A program made the translations under genes and the position numbers. A stretch of DNA of 64,000 bases from VAZQ01 sp963817135 (GTDB taxonomy: Bacteria; Pseudomonadota; Alphaproteobacteria; Rhizobiales; Xanthobacteraceae). Numbering within the stretch: position 1 is the stretch's first letter; the number at the start of each line of letters is the position of its first letter. This document shows positions 25,427 to 34,702 of the stretch, piece after piece. Under the pieces are notes generated by a model. The model was not told where the DNA came from, did not search any database, and saw only the letters and a program-made list of their open reading frames with translations. The stretch is from positions 1 to 64,000 of the forward strand of contig CAWFNG010000007.1 of NCBI GenBank assembly GCA_963817135.1. The letters run 5' to 3'.

Positions 25427-26440
25427 TTACTCCGCCGCCTTCGCATCCCGCAGCACCCGCGGCAACGGGAAGAACATGTCCTCGTCGGCGGTGGTGACGG
25501 TTTCAACGCTCACCGCGTAGCGTTGCGCGAATGCGCCGATCACCTCCTCGACCAGCACTTCCGGCGCGGACGCGCCCGCGGTGATGCCGAGCGTGGCGAT
25601 CGCGTCGAAGAACGACCAGTCGATCGCCTGTGCGCGGTCCACCAGCGCGGCGCGCGGGCAACCGGCACGCTGCGCGACTTCGCGCAGGCGCTGGGTGTTG
25701 GAGGAATTGGGCGAGCCCACCACCACCATGGCATCCACCATGGGCGCGACTTTCTTGACGACCTCCTGCCGGTTGGTCGTGGCGTAACAGATGTCCTCCT
25801 TGTGCGGGCCGTGAATCGCGGGAAACCGCGCTTTCAGCGCCGCGACGATATCGGCGGTGTCATCGACCGAGAGCGTGGTCTGCGTGACATAGGCGAGATT
25901 GCGGGCGTCACGCGGCACGAAGCTCGCCACCTCGGCGACCGATTGCACCAGCGTGATGGCGCCCGGCGGCAACTGCCCGATAGTGCCGACCACCTCCGGG
26001 TGGCCGGCATGGCCGATGAGCACGATTTCGTGCCCGCGCTTATGATGGATTTCCGCTTCGCGGTGGACCTTGGTGACCAGGGGGCAGGTGGCGTCGAGCG
26101 CGAACAGGTTGCGCCTTTGCGCCTCCGCCGGGATCGATTTCGGCACGCCGTGGGCGGAGAAGATTACCGGCGCTCCGCTATCGGGGATTTCGTCAAGCTC
26201 CTCGACGAACACCGCGCCCTTCTGCTTGAGGCCCTCCACGACATAACGGTTGTGCACGATCTCGTGGCGCACGTAGACCGGCGCGCCGTAGCGGGCGAGC
26301 GCCTGCTCGACGCTGTCGATGGCGCGCACCACGCCGGCGCAGAAACCGCGCGGCGAGCACAGCAGCACCTTGAGCGGGGGCTTTCCCCCATTTGCATCGC
26401 TCTGCGCGGCGGTCATGGGGTTCTCGCGGGGGCGCGGCAT
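25427..26440 (-). CDS. ispH: 4-hydroxy-3-methylbut-2-enyl diphosphate reductase
   Basis: 337 residues. Last enzyme of the non-mevalonate isoprenoid pathway, a 4Fe-4S protein. The three cluster cysteines are seen in LLCSPRGFCAGVVRAI, LDATCPLVTKVH and YATTNRQE...AGCPRA. HGVPKSI, GHPEVVGT and GSPNSSNTQRL bind the diphosphate. The N-terminus has about 20 extra residues before KVLLCSPRGF; an internal ATG at MTAAQSD is possible. It ends against thrB with no gap. Confidence 0.94.
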   Translation of the reverse strand: MPRPRENPMTAAQSDANGGKPPLKVLLCSPRGFCAGVVRAIDSVEQALARYGAPVYVRHEIVHNRYVVEGLKQKGAVFVEELDEIPDSGAPVIFSAHGVPKSIPAEAQRRNLFALDATCPLVTKVHREAEIHHKRGHEIVLIGHAGHPEVVGTIGQLPPGAITLVQSVAEVASFVPRDARNLAYVTQTTLSVDDTADIVAALKARFPAIHGPHKEDICYATTNRQEVVKKVAPMVDAMVVVGSPNSSNTQRLREVAQRAGCPRAALVDRAQAIDWSFFDAIATLGITAGASAPEVLVEEVIGAFAQRYAVSVETVTTADEDMFFPLPRVLRDAKAAE

Positions 26441-26500
26441 CGCTTCGACATGGGCCTTGGCCCTGTCGCTGTCAAGCGAGGCTCAGCAGTAAACTCGTAG

Positions 26501-26530
26501 CCCGGATTGAGCGCCTTCGCTCAATCCGGG
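26501..26530. repeat. Dispersed palindrome, CCCGGATTGAGC type
   Basis: A 12-base stem, CCCGGATTGAGC/GCTCAATCCGGG, with a six-base loop. The same stem occurs at 58660. It lies in the 310-base trxA-ispH spacer, where it could act as a hairpin at the end of the trxA transcript. Confidence 0.75.
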
Positions 26531-26689
26531 AGAAGTCCTGCCCCGGATTTAATAGCGAACCTTCATATCCCGTGACGTTTGTCACATTCTGCTACGACAT
26601 CGTCAGGAACGAATTCACCCCGCTCCGCTTGTGCAAGTCGCGCCGACGAACCATCAGAGACTTCCCGGGGATGGTATTGGATCGTTGAT

Positions 26690-26715
26690 GGCGGAATACG
26701 CTTCGCTATTCCGCC
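26690..26715. repeat. Dispersed palindrome, GGCGGAATA type
   Basis: GGCGGAATA-CGCTTCGC-TATTCCGCC, a nine-base stem followed by CTACA. It is a second palindrome type in the same spacer, just downstream of trxA. I recall similar hairpins scattered through Bradyrhizobium-like genomes. The rest of the 26441-26750 spacer shows nothing else. Confidence 0.65.
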
Positions 26716-26750
26716 CTACACGCCACTACAGCCTGAGAACCCGCCGCAGG

Positions 26751-27071
26751 TTACACCGCAGTGGTGATCCACTGTTCGAGTTTCTGCTTGGGCGCGGCGC
26801 CGATCTGGCGCGAAGCCATCTGCCCGTTCTTGAAAATCATCAAGGTCGGAATGGACTGAATGCCGTATTTTGCCGCGGTCTGCGGATTCTCGTCGACGTT
26901 GAGCTTGACGATCTTGACCTTCTCGCCCAGCGACCCCGCGATCTCCTCCAGCGCCGGCGCAATCATGCGACAGGGACCGCACCATTCGGCCCAGAAATCC
27001 ACCACGACCGGGCTCGTTGCCTTCAACACTTCCGATTCGAATGTGCTGTCCGAAACCTTGCCGACGGCCAT
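26751..27071 (-). CDS. trxA: Thioredoxin
   Basis: 106 residues, the standard length. Active site FWAEWCGPCRMIAP with the two redox cysteines, buried Asp in VVVDFWA and cis-Pro in SIPTLMIFKNG. A cytoplasmic disulfide reductase. It follows addA by 66 bases on the same strand, the usual order in this group. Confidence 0.95.
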   Translation of the reverse strand: MAVGKVSDSTFESEVLKATSPVVVDFWAEWCGPCRMIAPALEEIAGSLGEKVKIVKLNVDENPQTAAKYGIQSIPTLMIFKNGQMASRQIGAAPKQKLEQWITTAV

Positions 27072-27137
27072 GGCGTCACCTTTTCGCTGCGAGGAACGGG
27101 GAACCTATGGAGGCAACCCCCATGCGTCAAGCCGCAT

Positions 27138-30100
27138 TCACGCGCAGGTGACGGCGGCAAACGCAGCATCCATGATTGCCGCCGGAACTTCCATCAATTC
27201 GGGAGTCTCCGTCCACAGGAGCGCCGCGCGAACCGTCTTATGCGGATACATTCGCCCGAGCGCGGCACGATAGAGTGCGAGCTGCGTGAAATATGCCGGC
27301 GGAACATGCTCCAGCAGCTTTGGTGCCGGGCGATTGGTCTTGTAGTCGGCTATGAGAATGCTGTCCCGCGTTACCGCGAGACGGTCCACCTGGCCGGAAA
27401 CGGCCAAGCTGCGGCCATTCACGGCAACGCGCGCGACAATCGGCAGCTCGGAGCGGCTTTCCGGCGTGAACAGTGCCGCAAACCGCGCATCGTCGAGCAG
27501 CTTTAACACCTGCCCGACCATGGCATCGCGTTCCTCGGCGGAAAACGCAACGGCGCTGCGAGCGACGTGCCCTCGCGCGGCCGCTTCCCGTGCGGCCGGC
27601 GCAATGTCCGGCAGCGATTGCAGCATTCGATGCACGATTACTCCCCGCGCCATGGCCTTCTCGCGCTCGCCGCGGCTCGCCCCTCGCGTGCTGCGCACCG
27701 CGGCAGCCTCGTCATGGGCATGCGAGGGCGAGAGCGGCACCAATGCCGGCATGGCGGGCAACGCTTTGCGGTCGAGCCAGGATGGCCGCTCATGGCCATC
27801 GAGGGTCGGATGGCGAACGCTCTCTCCGACGGCAGGCGGCCGCGGGCTGCGGCACTTTGCGATAGCGCCATACCAGGCCATCGCCGTCGTCGGCAGGCTC
27901 CTCTGCCGACAAGGGATGCAGCGCCTTCCAGATCAGATCCCACCAGCATCCGGGCGGGGGGCCGCGCTCGCCTTCGGCTCCGCAGACAACCAGGCGGTCG
28001 ATGGCGCGCGTCATGGCCACGTAAAGGAGGCGCCGATATTCGTGTTCGGCTTCCTGGCGCCGGCGATCTCGCGCCGCGCCCACCGGTGGAACGTCATGGA
28101 GCTTGTTGAGCGGCCACACGAAGTGCGTGGGTTCGCCGTCCTCACCCCCGAACGTAAGCAAGCGCGGCTGCCGCTGCGGCAATCCGGCCGGCGGCGTAAT
28201 GGTGTCGGCGAGCACGACGAGGCGCGCCTCGAGGCCCTTGGCGCCATGCACCGTCATCACGCGGACCTCGTCGCGCGTGATCTCCATGTCCCGCTTCACT
28301 TGGGCCTGCGCAGTGCGCAGCCAGGCAATGAAGCCCTGCAACGACGGCGTCTCCCGCCGCTCGTAATCAAGCGCAAGGTTGAGAAACTCGTCGATGGCGT
28401 CGTCCGCTTCGTGGCCCAGCCGTCGCAGAAAAGCCTTGCGGCCGCCTTCGCCGCCGAGCACGTGGGCGTAGAATGCAAACGGCAGTTCCCGGCGCGCCGC
28501 CTGGGCGAGCCGTTCAAGCTTGTCGGATGCCTCGCGCAAGCGGAGATCCGTGGCCGCTTTCCTGCGCAAGGAACTACGCAGCGAGCCCGTGCGCTGCCAT
28601 GCGATTGCAAACAGATCATCGTCTTCAAGGCCGAACAGCGGGCTCTTGAGCACGCTCGCAAGGGCGAGATCGTCCTGCGGCAACAGTAACGCGTCCGCCA
28701 GCGCCAGCAAATCCATTACCGCGATATGTTCGGCGAGAAGGAGCCGGTCGGCGCCGGCGACCGGAATGCGTGCATTCTTGAGCGCCCGGATAATCGCCTC
28801 GAACAAGGGGCCGCGCTGGCGCACCAGGATCAGCACATCGCCGGCGCGCGTTCCCTGCGCAACCCAGCGCTTCACGTGACGGGCGATCTTGGCTGCCAGC
28901 CGAACCTGCGGGCTCGTCTCGCCCTGTTCATCGAATGGCGCCCAAGGATCAATCGGGCGTTTCTTCTCCGGTTTGATGGTGTCCCACAGCTCGACAAGGC
29001 CCGGCGCGGCGTCAGGGAGCGCGATATGCGGCGGGATACCGTCATTATCGGTCGTGACGCTGCGATAGATCTCCGGGCTTGCGAAGACCTCATCCACGGC
29101 GCCAAGCACATTTGCTCCGGAGCGAAACGAGTGCTTGAAGTCCCGGTCAATGAATGGCAGGCCGCTCGCCGCGTGCGCGCGTTGAAAATGGCGGCGCATC
29201 TGCGCAAAGGCACGCGGCGCGGCGTCCTGAAACGAGAAGATGGACTGCTTCTCGTCGCCGACCGCAAAAATGGTACGTTGCATGCGGCGTGCCCCTTCGC
29301 CGGCAAAAAACTCTTCCGTCAGAAGACGGATGATCTCCCATTGCCTGGTGCTGGTGTCCTGCGCCTCGTCAACCAGAACATGGTCAATGCCCTGGTCAAG
29401 CTTGTAATGCACCCAGGCAGCCCGCTTCTCGCTGAGTAGGTCGAGCGTCTTGTCGATCAGATCGTCGTAATCGAGAAGCCCGCGCCGATCCTTCGTCTGC
29501 TGGTAGCGCGAGATCACGGCATCGGCGATGCTGATGAGTGCGGCCGTGCGGTCCCAGCACACAATGGCCTTGCGCCGCTCGATGAGGGGCAGGAGCCGTC
29601 CCTGTTCTCGGCAGAAGCAATCGGCGATTCCGGAATCGATGCTTTCAACTCTGCGGCTGACGACCCGATCTCGCGGCGTGAGCTTATGGGTGAGAAAAAC
29701 TTTAAGGTAGATATTCGTTCGTTCCGATCCGGCAGCTTGCAGCGCGGCGGTGAGCCGTTGTGCGTGTTCGCTGTCGGTCACCGAACCCTGGGCCAGCGTT
29801 TTTGCGAGCCGCGTCCATTGCGCACTCGGCATCAGCGGACCTTCCGTGATTTCCTTTTCGACCTGCTCGATAGCGTCATCAGGGTCAAGGCCAAGGGTCC
29901 CGCACAGCGACGCAATGGCAGCCTGTACGCTGCCGGTTCGAAGGACCCATGCATGGACGATGTTGCGCTTGCGGATGGCCTCGTTCACCACTTCCTTGAA
30001 CGTCTGATCGGCGGCGGCGGCCACCGCGGCGGCAAGCGCGCGACCGAGCGCACTGTCCGGCATCTGCGCCGCCTCCAACAGCACGCCGAGGCTGATCTCG

Positions 30101-30600
30101 TTGAGGAGTTGCGCCTGGCCGGTCTCGTCGAGCACGTCAAAACGCGCTGCGACATTCGCCTCGAATGGAAACTGCTGCAGTAATCGGGTGCAGAAGGCAT
30201 GGATGGTCTGCACTTTGAGCCCGCCGGGAGTTTCCAGCGATAGCGCGAACAGCCGCCGCGCCCGCGCGCGGCGTTCGCGATCCTGCGGCAAGCCCGAAAG
30301 CCCGGTAATTGCGCCGTCAAGCTCGCAGTCATCGAGCGTCGTCCAGCGCCGCAGCTCATCGAACACGCGGTTGGCCATATTGGCGGCGGCCGCCTTGGTA
30401 AAGGTGATGCAAAGGATTTTCGACGGCTCGACGCCTTCGAGGAGAAGCCTTATCACCCGCTGCGCCAGCACATGCGTCTTGCCCGATCCGGCATTGGCGG
30501 CAACCCAGGCGGAAACCGCCGGATCCGATGTCTCGGCCTGCACGCGCAGGAGGTCGGCGGGAATGACGCGGCCGACCATCTTTGGTTGGACCATGCTCAT
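27138..30600 (-). pseudogene. addA: Double-strand break repair helicase AddA, one frameshift
   Basis: UvrD-family helicase with a RecB-like nuclease. It pairs with AddB to process double-strand ends for recombination. Walker A VAANAGSGKTHVLAQRVIRL near the start, ILCITFTKAAAANMANRV, LVDEAQDTSTRQWEII and VGDEKQSIFSFQDAAP are intact. The helicase part runs to about 27860. The nuclease part continues in the next frame (RPPAVGESVRHPTLDG, ILIADYKTNRPAPKLLEHVP, FTQLALYRAALGRMYP). The shift is one extra C in CAGCCCGCGG. Nothing else is degraded, so I suspect an error in the sequence rather than loss of the gene. The ATG overlaps the addB stop (ATGA). Confidence 0.87.
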
Positions 30601-33600
30601 TCGTCGGCTGCCTCCTCTTCGATGCCGACCGACCATTCCTTGACCCGGGCCAGGTGATCGTAGGTGCCGTATCGGTTCTTCCACATCGACAGTACGAGCG
30701 GAAAATACGGCTGGGCTTCGTCTTCGAAGCGCCGGATCAGTTCTTTAAGCTTGGCCAGAGCGCAGTCGGCATGCAAATCGGGGTTGCCGTCCGTGAAATT
30801 GATGGTCTTGTTCTCGCCGGCGGGATTGGTGCCCCTGAGCGCGACGTAGGTCAGTTCGCCAACCGAGGCGCCGGCGGGAAAGCCGCAAAAGCCGCCGCCG
30901 CGCAGGATTGCGGCTTCGAGCGTGAGCTGCGGCGAAACGCCAGTGCGCACTTGCGGCTCCGTCGGTACCTGCCCGGTCTTGTAGTCGAGGATGGCGTACT
31001 GACCGTCAGCGCGCTGTTCGATGCGGTCGGCCCGCGCGCGCAGCGTGAATACCCGATCATCGAGAGGAATTTCGATCCTGCCGGAGATCTCGGCGGCGAT
31101 GAGAGTGAGCTGTTGCCGGCGCTCTATTTCCCATCCCGCGAACCAGCAGGCGATGCGCTGAAAACGCGGCCACCAGAATGCGCGCGCTTCCGGATAATCC
31201 TCGAGCGCCGCAAAATGCTTCCTGCCGATGTCGATCAGCGCGGCTGCGGTATCGGTGGGCAGGCCGGCGGCAAATGTGCGGGTGAATTCGCCCAGCGCAG
31301 CGTGAATGACAACGCCGCGATCGGCGGCGCCCGGCGGCATGTCGACGGGATCGAGCGCGCGCAACTTGAGAACGTGTTTGGCATAGATGGTGTAAGGGTC
31401 GCGCAGCCAGCTCTCGATCTCGGTGACGGAGAGCGAGTTGGGGCGGGCGGCACGCGGCGGCCGCGGCGCCGGCTTTTCGATGCGCTCGATCCTCTGCGGC
31501 GCATCCAGCATGCGCGCCCAGGACACATATTTCCCGCCGTTCGAACGCGCTCGTTCCCATTGCGCCTGCCCCGCCACGGCAGCAAGCCGCTGGACGAAGC
31601 GCGAGACGACGGTCGGCGCGCCGCCGAGCCGCGCAGGATAGGCGAGAATGACTTCCGCGGCGCCGAGGGCCTGCGCAAAGTCGTGAGCGGAGAGAGAGAT
31701 CCGCCGCTCCGGCAGATCAAGCCCGAGCGCCTGGCGCATGGGACGGCTGAGCCACGGATCGGAGCGCACTTGCGGCGGCCATACGCCCTCGACCAGGCTT
31801 CCCAGGATGACGCGATCGAAGCTTTGCAGCCGCGCTTCGAGCGGACCGAAGATGCGAACTAGTGCACCGGCGGCTTGCGGTCGACGCACCACCCGGTCGG
31901 CAATCGCCAGTTCGAACAATTCGCAGTAATCGGCCGGCAGCACCGGAAGATCGACATCGCTGCCGAGGCTGGCAATTTCATCGAATGCTTCGAAGAGTTT
32001 TGCACCGTCATGGCCGCCGAACGCGGCCGCTTCGCCGGTTTCCGACGCGCTCAACGCGCCAAGCACCGCATGATGACGGTTGGCAAGCTCTGCAAATGAC
32101 TGTTGCTCCTCGGCGAGATTTTCAAGCGGCGCGAGCGCCAGGGCAAGCTGCTCTACCAGCTTGCCGGCGCGATCGAGCTGCGCGTCGCTGACGTGCGTGC
32201 GCGGCTCGGAGGGGTGCAGCTCCGAAGCTTCTTTGCGGCGCAGTTTGCCGAGTTCGTCCCGGAATACCCGCATCGCATGCGACAGCCCGGCGCTGCCGCG
32301 ACGCGGCCGAGTGCCGCGCAGCAGCGCGATCTCCAGAGCTGCGACAGCCGCAGCGAGGCTGCTTTCAGGAGCGCCCAACCGGGTCAAAGGATGTTTCAGC
32401 AATCCGAGCAACTCAACCGGCGCAAGACCACCGAGAGCCACTTGCGCGGCAAGGCAGGCAAACCGACCGGCGGAGGTTTCGGCAAGCGGATCGCCGCCGG
32501 AATCATCGACCGTGATATCCCAGCGACCAAGCGCGGCAGTAACGCGGCGCGCCAGCGCTCGATCCGGAGTGATCAGGGCCGCTGCCTTGTCTTGCTCTAC
32601 GGCCTCGCGCAATGCGACGGCGATTGCCAATGCCTCTTCTTCGGCACTGGCGGCCTCGATGATCGACAGCGTGGCGAAAGCTTGTTCAAACCCTTGCCGC
32701 GCAAGCTTCTCCCATTGGTCGGTAAGGGAAGCGGGCCGCATGGCTTCCGAACAAAGGCGCTCGCGTCCATGCGCAGCCGGCTCGCCGAGCATGACCACAT
32801 CGCTGCGGTCTATGCCGATCCTTTGCAGCAGCGTTTGCAGGGCGAATTGCGGGTGGCTCACGGCAGGTGCGGTAAGCTCGCGGCCGGCGCCGTCGCGCTG
32901 ACCGGGGATGAGCTGCCAGGATTTATCATCGAGCGTGGTATCGAGCCCGGGGAGGACGACCGCGCCGTGCGGAAGCTTCGCGATGGCAGCGAGCAATTGT
33001 GCGGTCGCAGGCATCGATCCCGTCGACCCCGCGGCAATCACCGGCCCATCGGCGCGCGCGTGGAGGCGGGCGGCTTCCGCTTTTATAAGCGCATCGCGCC
33101 GGGCAGCCGCCTCGATCGCGCGGCGCTCGGCGAGAATGTTGGGCCAGCTCTCGCGCGCGATCTTGAGGAATTCAAGGGTGAGCTGCCAATACCGGTCGAA
33201 ATTATCGGGCACCAGGTCGTCGAGCCGCTCCCATGGCACTTCCCGTGTCGTCATGTCATCCATCAGGCGCGCGAGATCATCGGCGAGCGCGAGTGCCGAT
33301 GCGGGAGTGCCGGCGACAAGCGGGGCGGCGCCCCTCTCCTGCGGCGCAATCCGTGTCGCCCATTGCAAAACAAGGCGCGCGAGCAACAATCGCCGTTCCA
33401 GTCCATCGAGAGCCGGATCAAGAGCGAGCGCTTTCTCCGCAAGACTCCCGGTTGCAGCTTGCGCAAATGCGATCTCGTCCTCGTCGATGTCACCAAGCGC
33501 GATGATGCGCGGCAGGATTGCCGCATCGGATTCGATCACGTCGAGAAAGATCTCGCGTGCGAGGCGACAGGCGCGACGGGTCGGCAGATAAAGTGTTGCT

Positions 33601-33728
33601 GCTGCCAGCGTGAGCGGGTCACGTCCCGCGGGAAAACCCGGCACCAGTCGTCCCTCGATAAGGGCACGAATAAGCGTCGGGAGAAACGGTGCCGAGGGCG
33701 GAATCGTGAAAACGCGGGAGCGGGCCAT
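30597..33728 (-). CDS. addB: Double-strand break repair protein AddB
   Basis: 1043 residues, full length. Partner of AddA; carries an inactivated helicase-like part and a second RecB-type nuclease with an iron-sulfur cluster in known members. Blocks: LYLPTRRACRLAREIFLDVI near the start, ARLHARADGPVIAAGSTGSM, GSLVEGVWPPQVRSDPWLSR and, near the end, the nuclease motif YAILDYKTGQVPTEPQV. I chose the ATG at 33728 over an in-frame TTG two codons earlier. It overlaps addA by four bases. Confidence 0.93.
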   Translation of the reverse strand: MARSRVFTIPPSAPFLPTLIRALIEGRLVPGFPAGRDPLTLAAATLYLPTRRACRLAREIFLDVIESDAAILPRIIALGDIDEDEIAFAQAATGSLAEKALALDPALDGLERRLLLARLVLQWATRIAPQERGAAPLVAGTPASALALADDLARLMDDMTTREVPWERLDDLVPDNFDRYWQLTLEFLKIARESWPNILAERRAIEAAARRDALIKAEAARLHARADGPVIAAGSTGSMPATAQLLAAIAKLPHGAVVLPGLDTTLDDKSWQLIPGQRDGAGRELTAPAVSHPQFALQTLLQRIGIDRSDVVMLGEPAAHGRERLCSEAMRPASLTDQWEKLARQGFEQAFATLSIIEAASAEEEALAIAVALREAVEQDKAAALITPDRALARRVTAALGRWDITVDDSGGDPLAETSAGRFACLAAQVALGGLAPVELLGLLKHPLTRLGAPESSLAAAVAALEIALLRGTRPRRGSAGLSHAMRVFRDELGKLRRKEASELHPSEPRTHVSDAQLDRAGKLVEQLALALAPLENLAEEQQSFAELANRHHAVLGALSASETGEAAAFGGHDGAKLFEAFDEIASLGSDVDLPVLPADYCELFELAIADRVVRRPQAAGALVRIFGPLEARLQSFDRVILGSLVEGVWPPQVRSDPWLSRPMRQALGLDLPERRISLSAHDFAQALGAAEVILAYPARLGGAPTVVSRFVQRLAAVAGQAQWERARSNGGKYVSWARMLDAPQRIERIEKPAPRPPRAARPNSLSVTEIESWLRDPYTIYAKHVLKLRALDPVDMPPGAADRGVVIHAALGEFTRTFAAGLPTDTAAALIDIGRKHFAALEDYPEARAFWWPRFQRIACWFAGWEIERRQQLTLIAAEISGRIEIPLDDRVFTLRARADRIEQRADGQYAILDYKTGQVPTEPQVRTGVSPQLTLEAAILRGGGFCGFPAGASVGELTYVALRGTNPAGENKTINFTDGNPDLHADCALAKLKELIRRFEDEAQPYFPLVLSMWKNRYGTYDHLARVKEWSVGIEEEAADE

Positions 33729-33765
33729 GCGCAATAATGTCGGGGGAGCCGCTGTTAGCAGAGGG

Positions 33766-33841
33766 CTAGTGTCCCGGTTCCGACGTTCGTATCACTTTGC
33801 AGCACGCTCGCAAACGAACGTCGGAACCAAAGGGACACTAG
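33766..33841. repeat. MITE-like palindrome, CTAGTGTCCC type
   Basis: 76 bases bounded by CTAG on both sides. The left arm CTAGTGTCCCGGTTCCGACG pairs with the right arm CGTCGGAACCAAAGGGACACTAG, with a short unpaired centre. No coding capacity. It lies 15 bases upstream of a second element of the same design. Confidence 0.8.
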
Positions 33842-33856
33842 CACACTCTATGATTG

Positions 33857-33933
33857 CTAGTGTGGCTTGGATTTGACGTTCCTACAAATGACTCGCGGCC
33901 ATGCTGGCAGGAACGTCAAATCCACCACACTAG
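33857..33933. repeat. MITE-like palindrome, CTAGTGTGG type
   Basis: 77 bases, CTAG at each end. The left arm contains GGATTTGACGTTCC and the right arm GGAACGTCAAATCC; outer arms CTAGTGTGG/CCACACTAG. The sequence differs from its neighbour but the architecture is the same. Its terminal CTAG lies over the end of murU and provides that gene's TAG stop. Confidence 0.8.
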
Positions 33934-34670
33934 GCGGCGCCGGCCAGCATCGCAGTTTCGGCAGCCTTCACCGCTTCCGGAGTGCCAACGTGCATCCACA
34001 CCCCTTCGAGGGGAACTCCGCAAAGGCGGCCGGCAAGCGCTGCCCGGTCGAACAACGGCGACATGGAGGACGGTCCGCTCGGAACGCCGGAAAAGAATTC
34101 GCGCGTGAGGATTGCCGCTCCTGCATAAACGAAAGGCGCAAGTTCGCCCTCGCGCCGGCGCGTCAGCCGGCCGTCGCCTGCCATGGTGAAATCGCCCGCC
34201 CCGGCATAGCCGATACTGGAGGCGGTCGCTGCGACCAGCAGTAGAGCATCCATGTGACGGGGATCGAAGGCTTCGGCGAGCGCCGCAAGATTGGGCTTTG
34301 CTTCGTCAATCCAGATCGTATCCGAGTTGACGTGGAAGAAGGGATCATGCCCCAGCTGCGGGAACGCCTTGATCACCCCGCCGGCGGTGCCGAGAAGCTC
34401 ATCGCGTTCATCCGATATCACGATCCGAGGCCGCTGTCGCTGCGCGAGATGACGTTCGATCTGATCGGCAAGGTGATGGACGTTCACCACAGCGCGCTCG
34501 ACCCCCTGCCCGGCGAGCCGATCGAGCGCGTAATCAAGGAGCGCCTTTCCGCAGACCTGAACCAGCGGCTTGGGCACACGTTCATTGAATGCGCGCATGC
34601 GTGTGCCGAGACCGGCAGCGAGGACCATTGCGCATCTGGGCCCAGCCGCAATTTTGGAGGATTCAGCCAT
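33930..34670 (-). CDS. murU: MurNAc-1-phosphate uridylyltransferase (MurU-like nucleotidyltransferase)
   Basis: 246 residues. Nucleotidyltransferase fold: AMVLAAGLGTRMRAFNERVP with the signature GxGTRM, PKPLVQVCGKALLDYALDRL, FHVNSDTIW with the metal-binding Asp, and LEGVWMHVGTPEAVKAAE. In cell-wall recycling it makes UDP-MurNAc from MurNAc-1-phosphate, the step after the AmgK kinase, which is encoded next. The stop codon is contributed by the end of a palindromic element, so the natural C-terminus may have been altered. Confidence 0.88.
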   Translation of the reverse strand: MAESSKIAAGPRCAMVLAAGLGTRMRAFNERVPKPLVQVCGKALLDYALDRLAGQGVERAVVNVHHLADQIERHLAQRQRPRIVISDERDELLGTAGGVIKAFPQLGHDPFFHVNSDTIWIDEAKPNLAALAEAFDPRHMDALLLVAATASSIGYAGAGDFTMAGDGRLTRRREGELAPFVYAGAAILTREFFSGVPSGPSSMSPLFDRAALAGRLCGVPLEGVWMHVGTPEAVKAAETAMLAGAA

Positions 34671-34702
34671 GCACGAGCCCCTACCCCCCGCTCACCCGCG
34701 CC

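Noticed and set aside
27352..28689. 445-residue plus-strand frame over addA
   Set aside because: Antisense to clear AddA helicase and nuclease motifs; no ribosome binding site.
32103..33737. 544-residue open frame on the plus strand over addB
   Set aside because: Antisense shadow of a well-matched AddB in high-GC sequence; composition is Arg-rich with no family signal.
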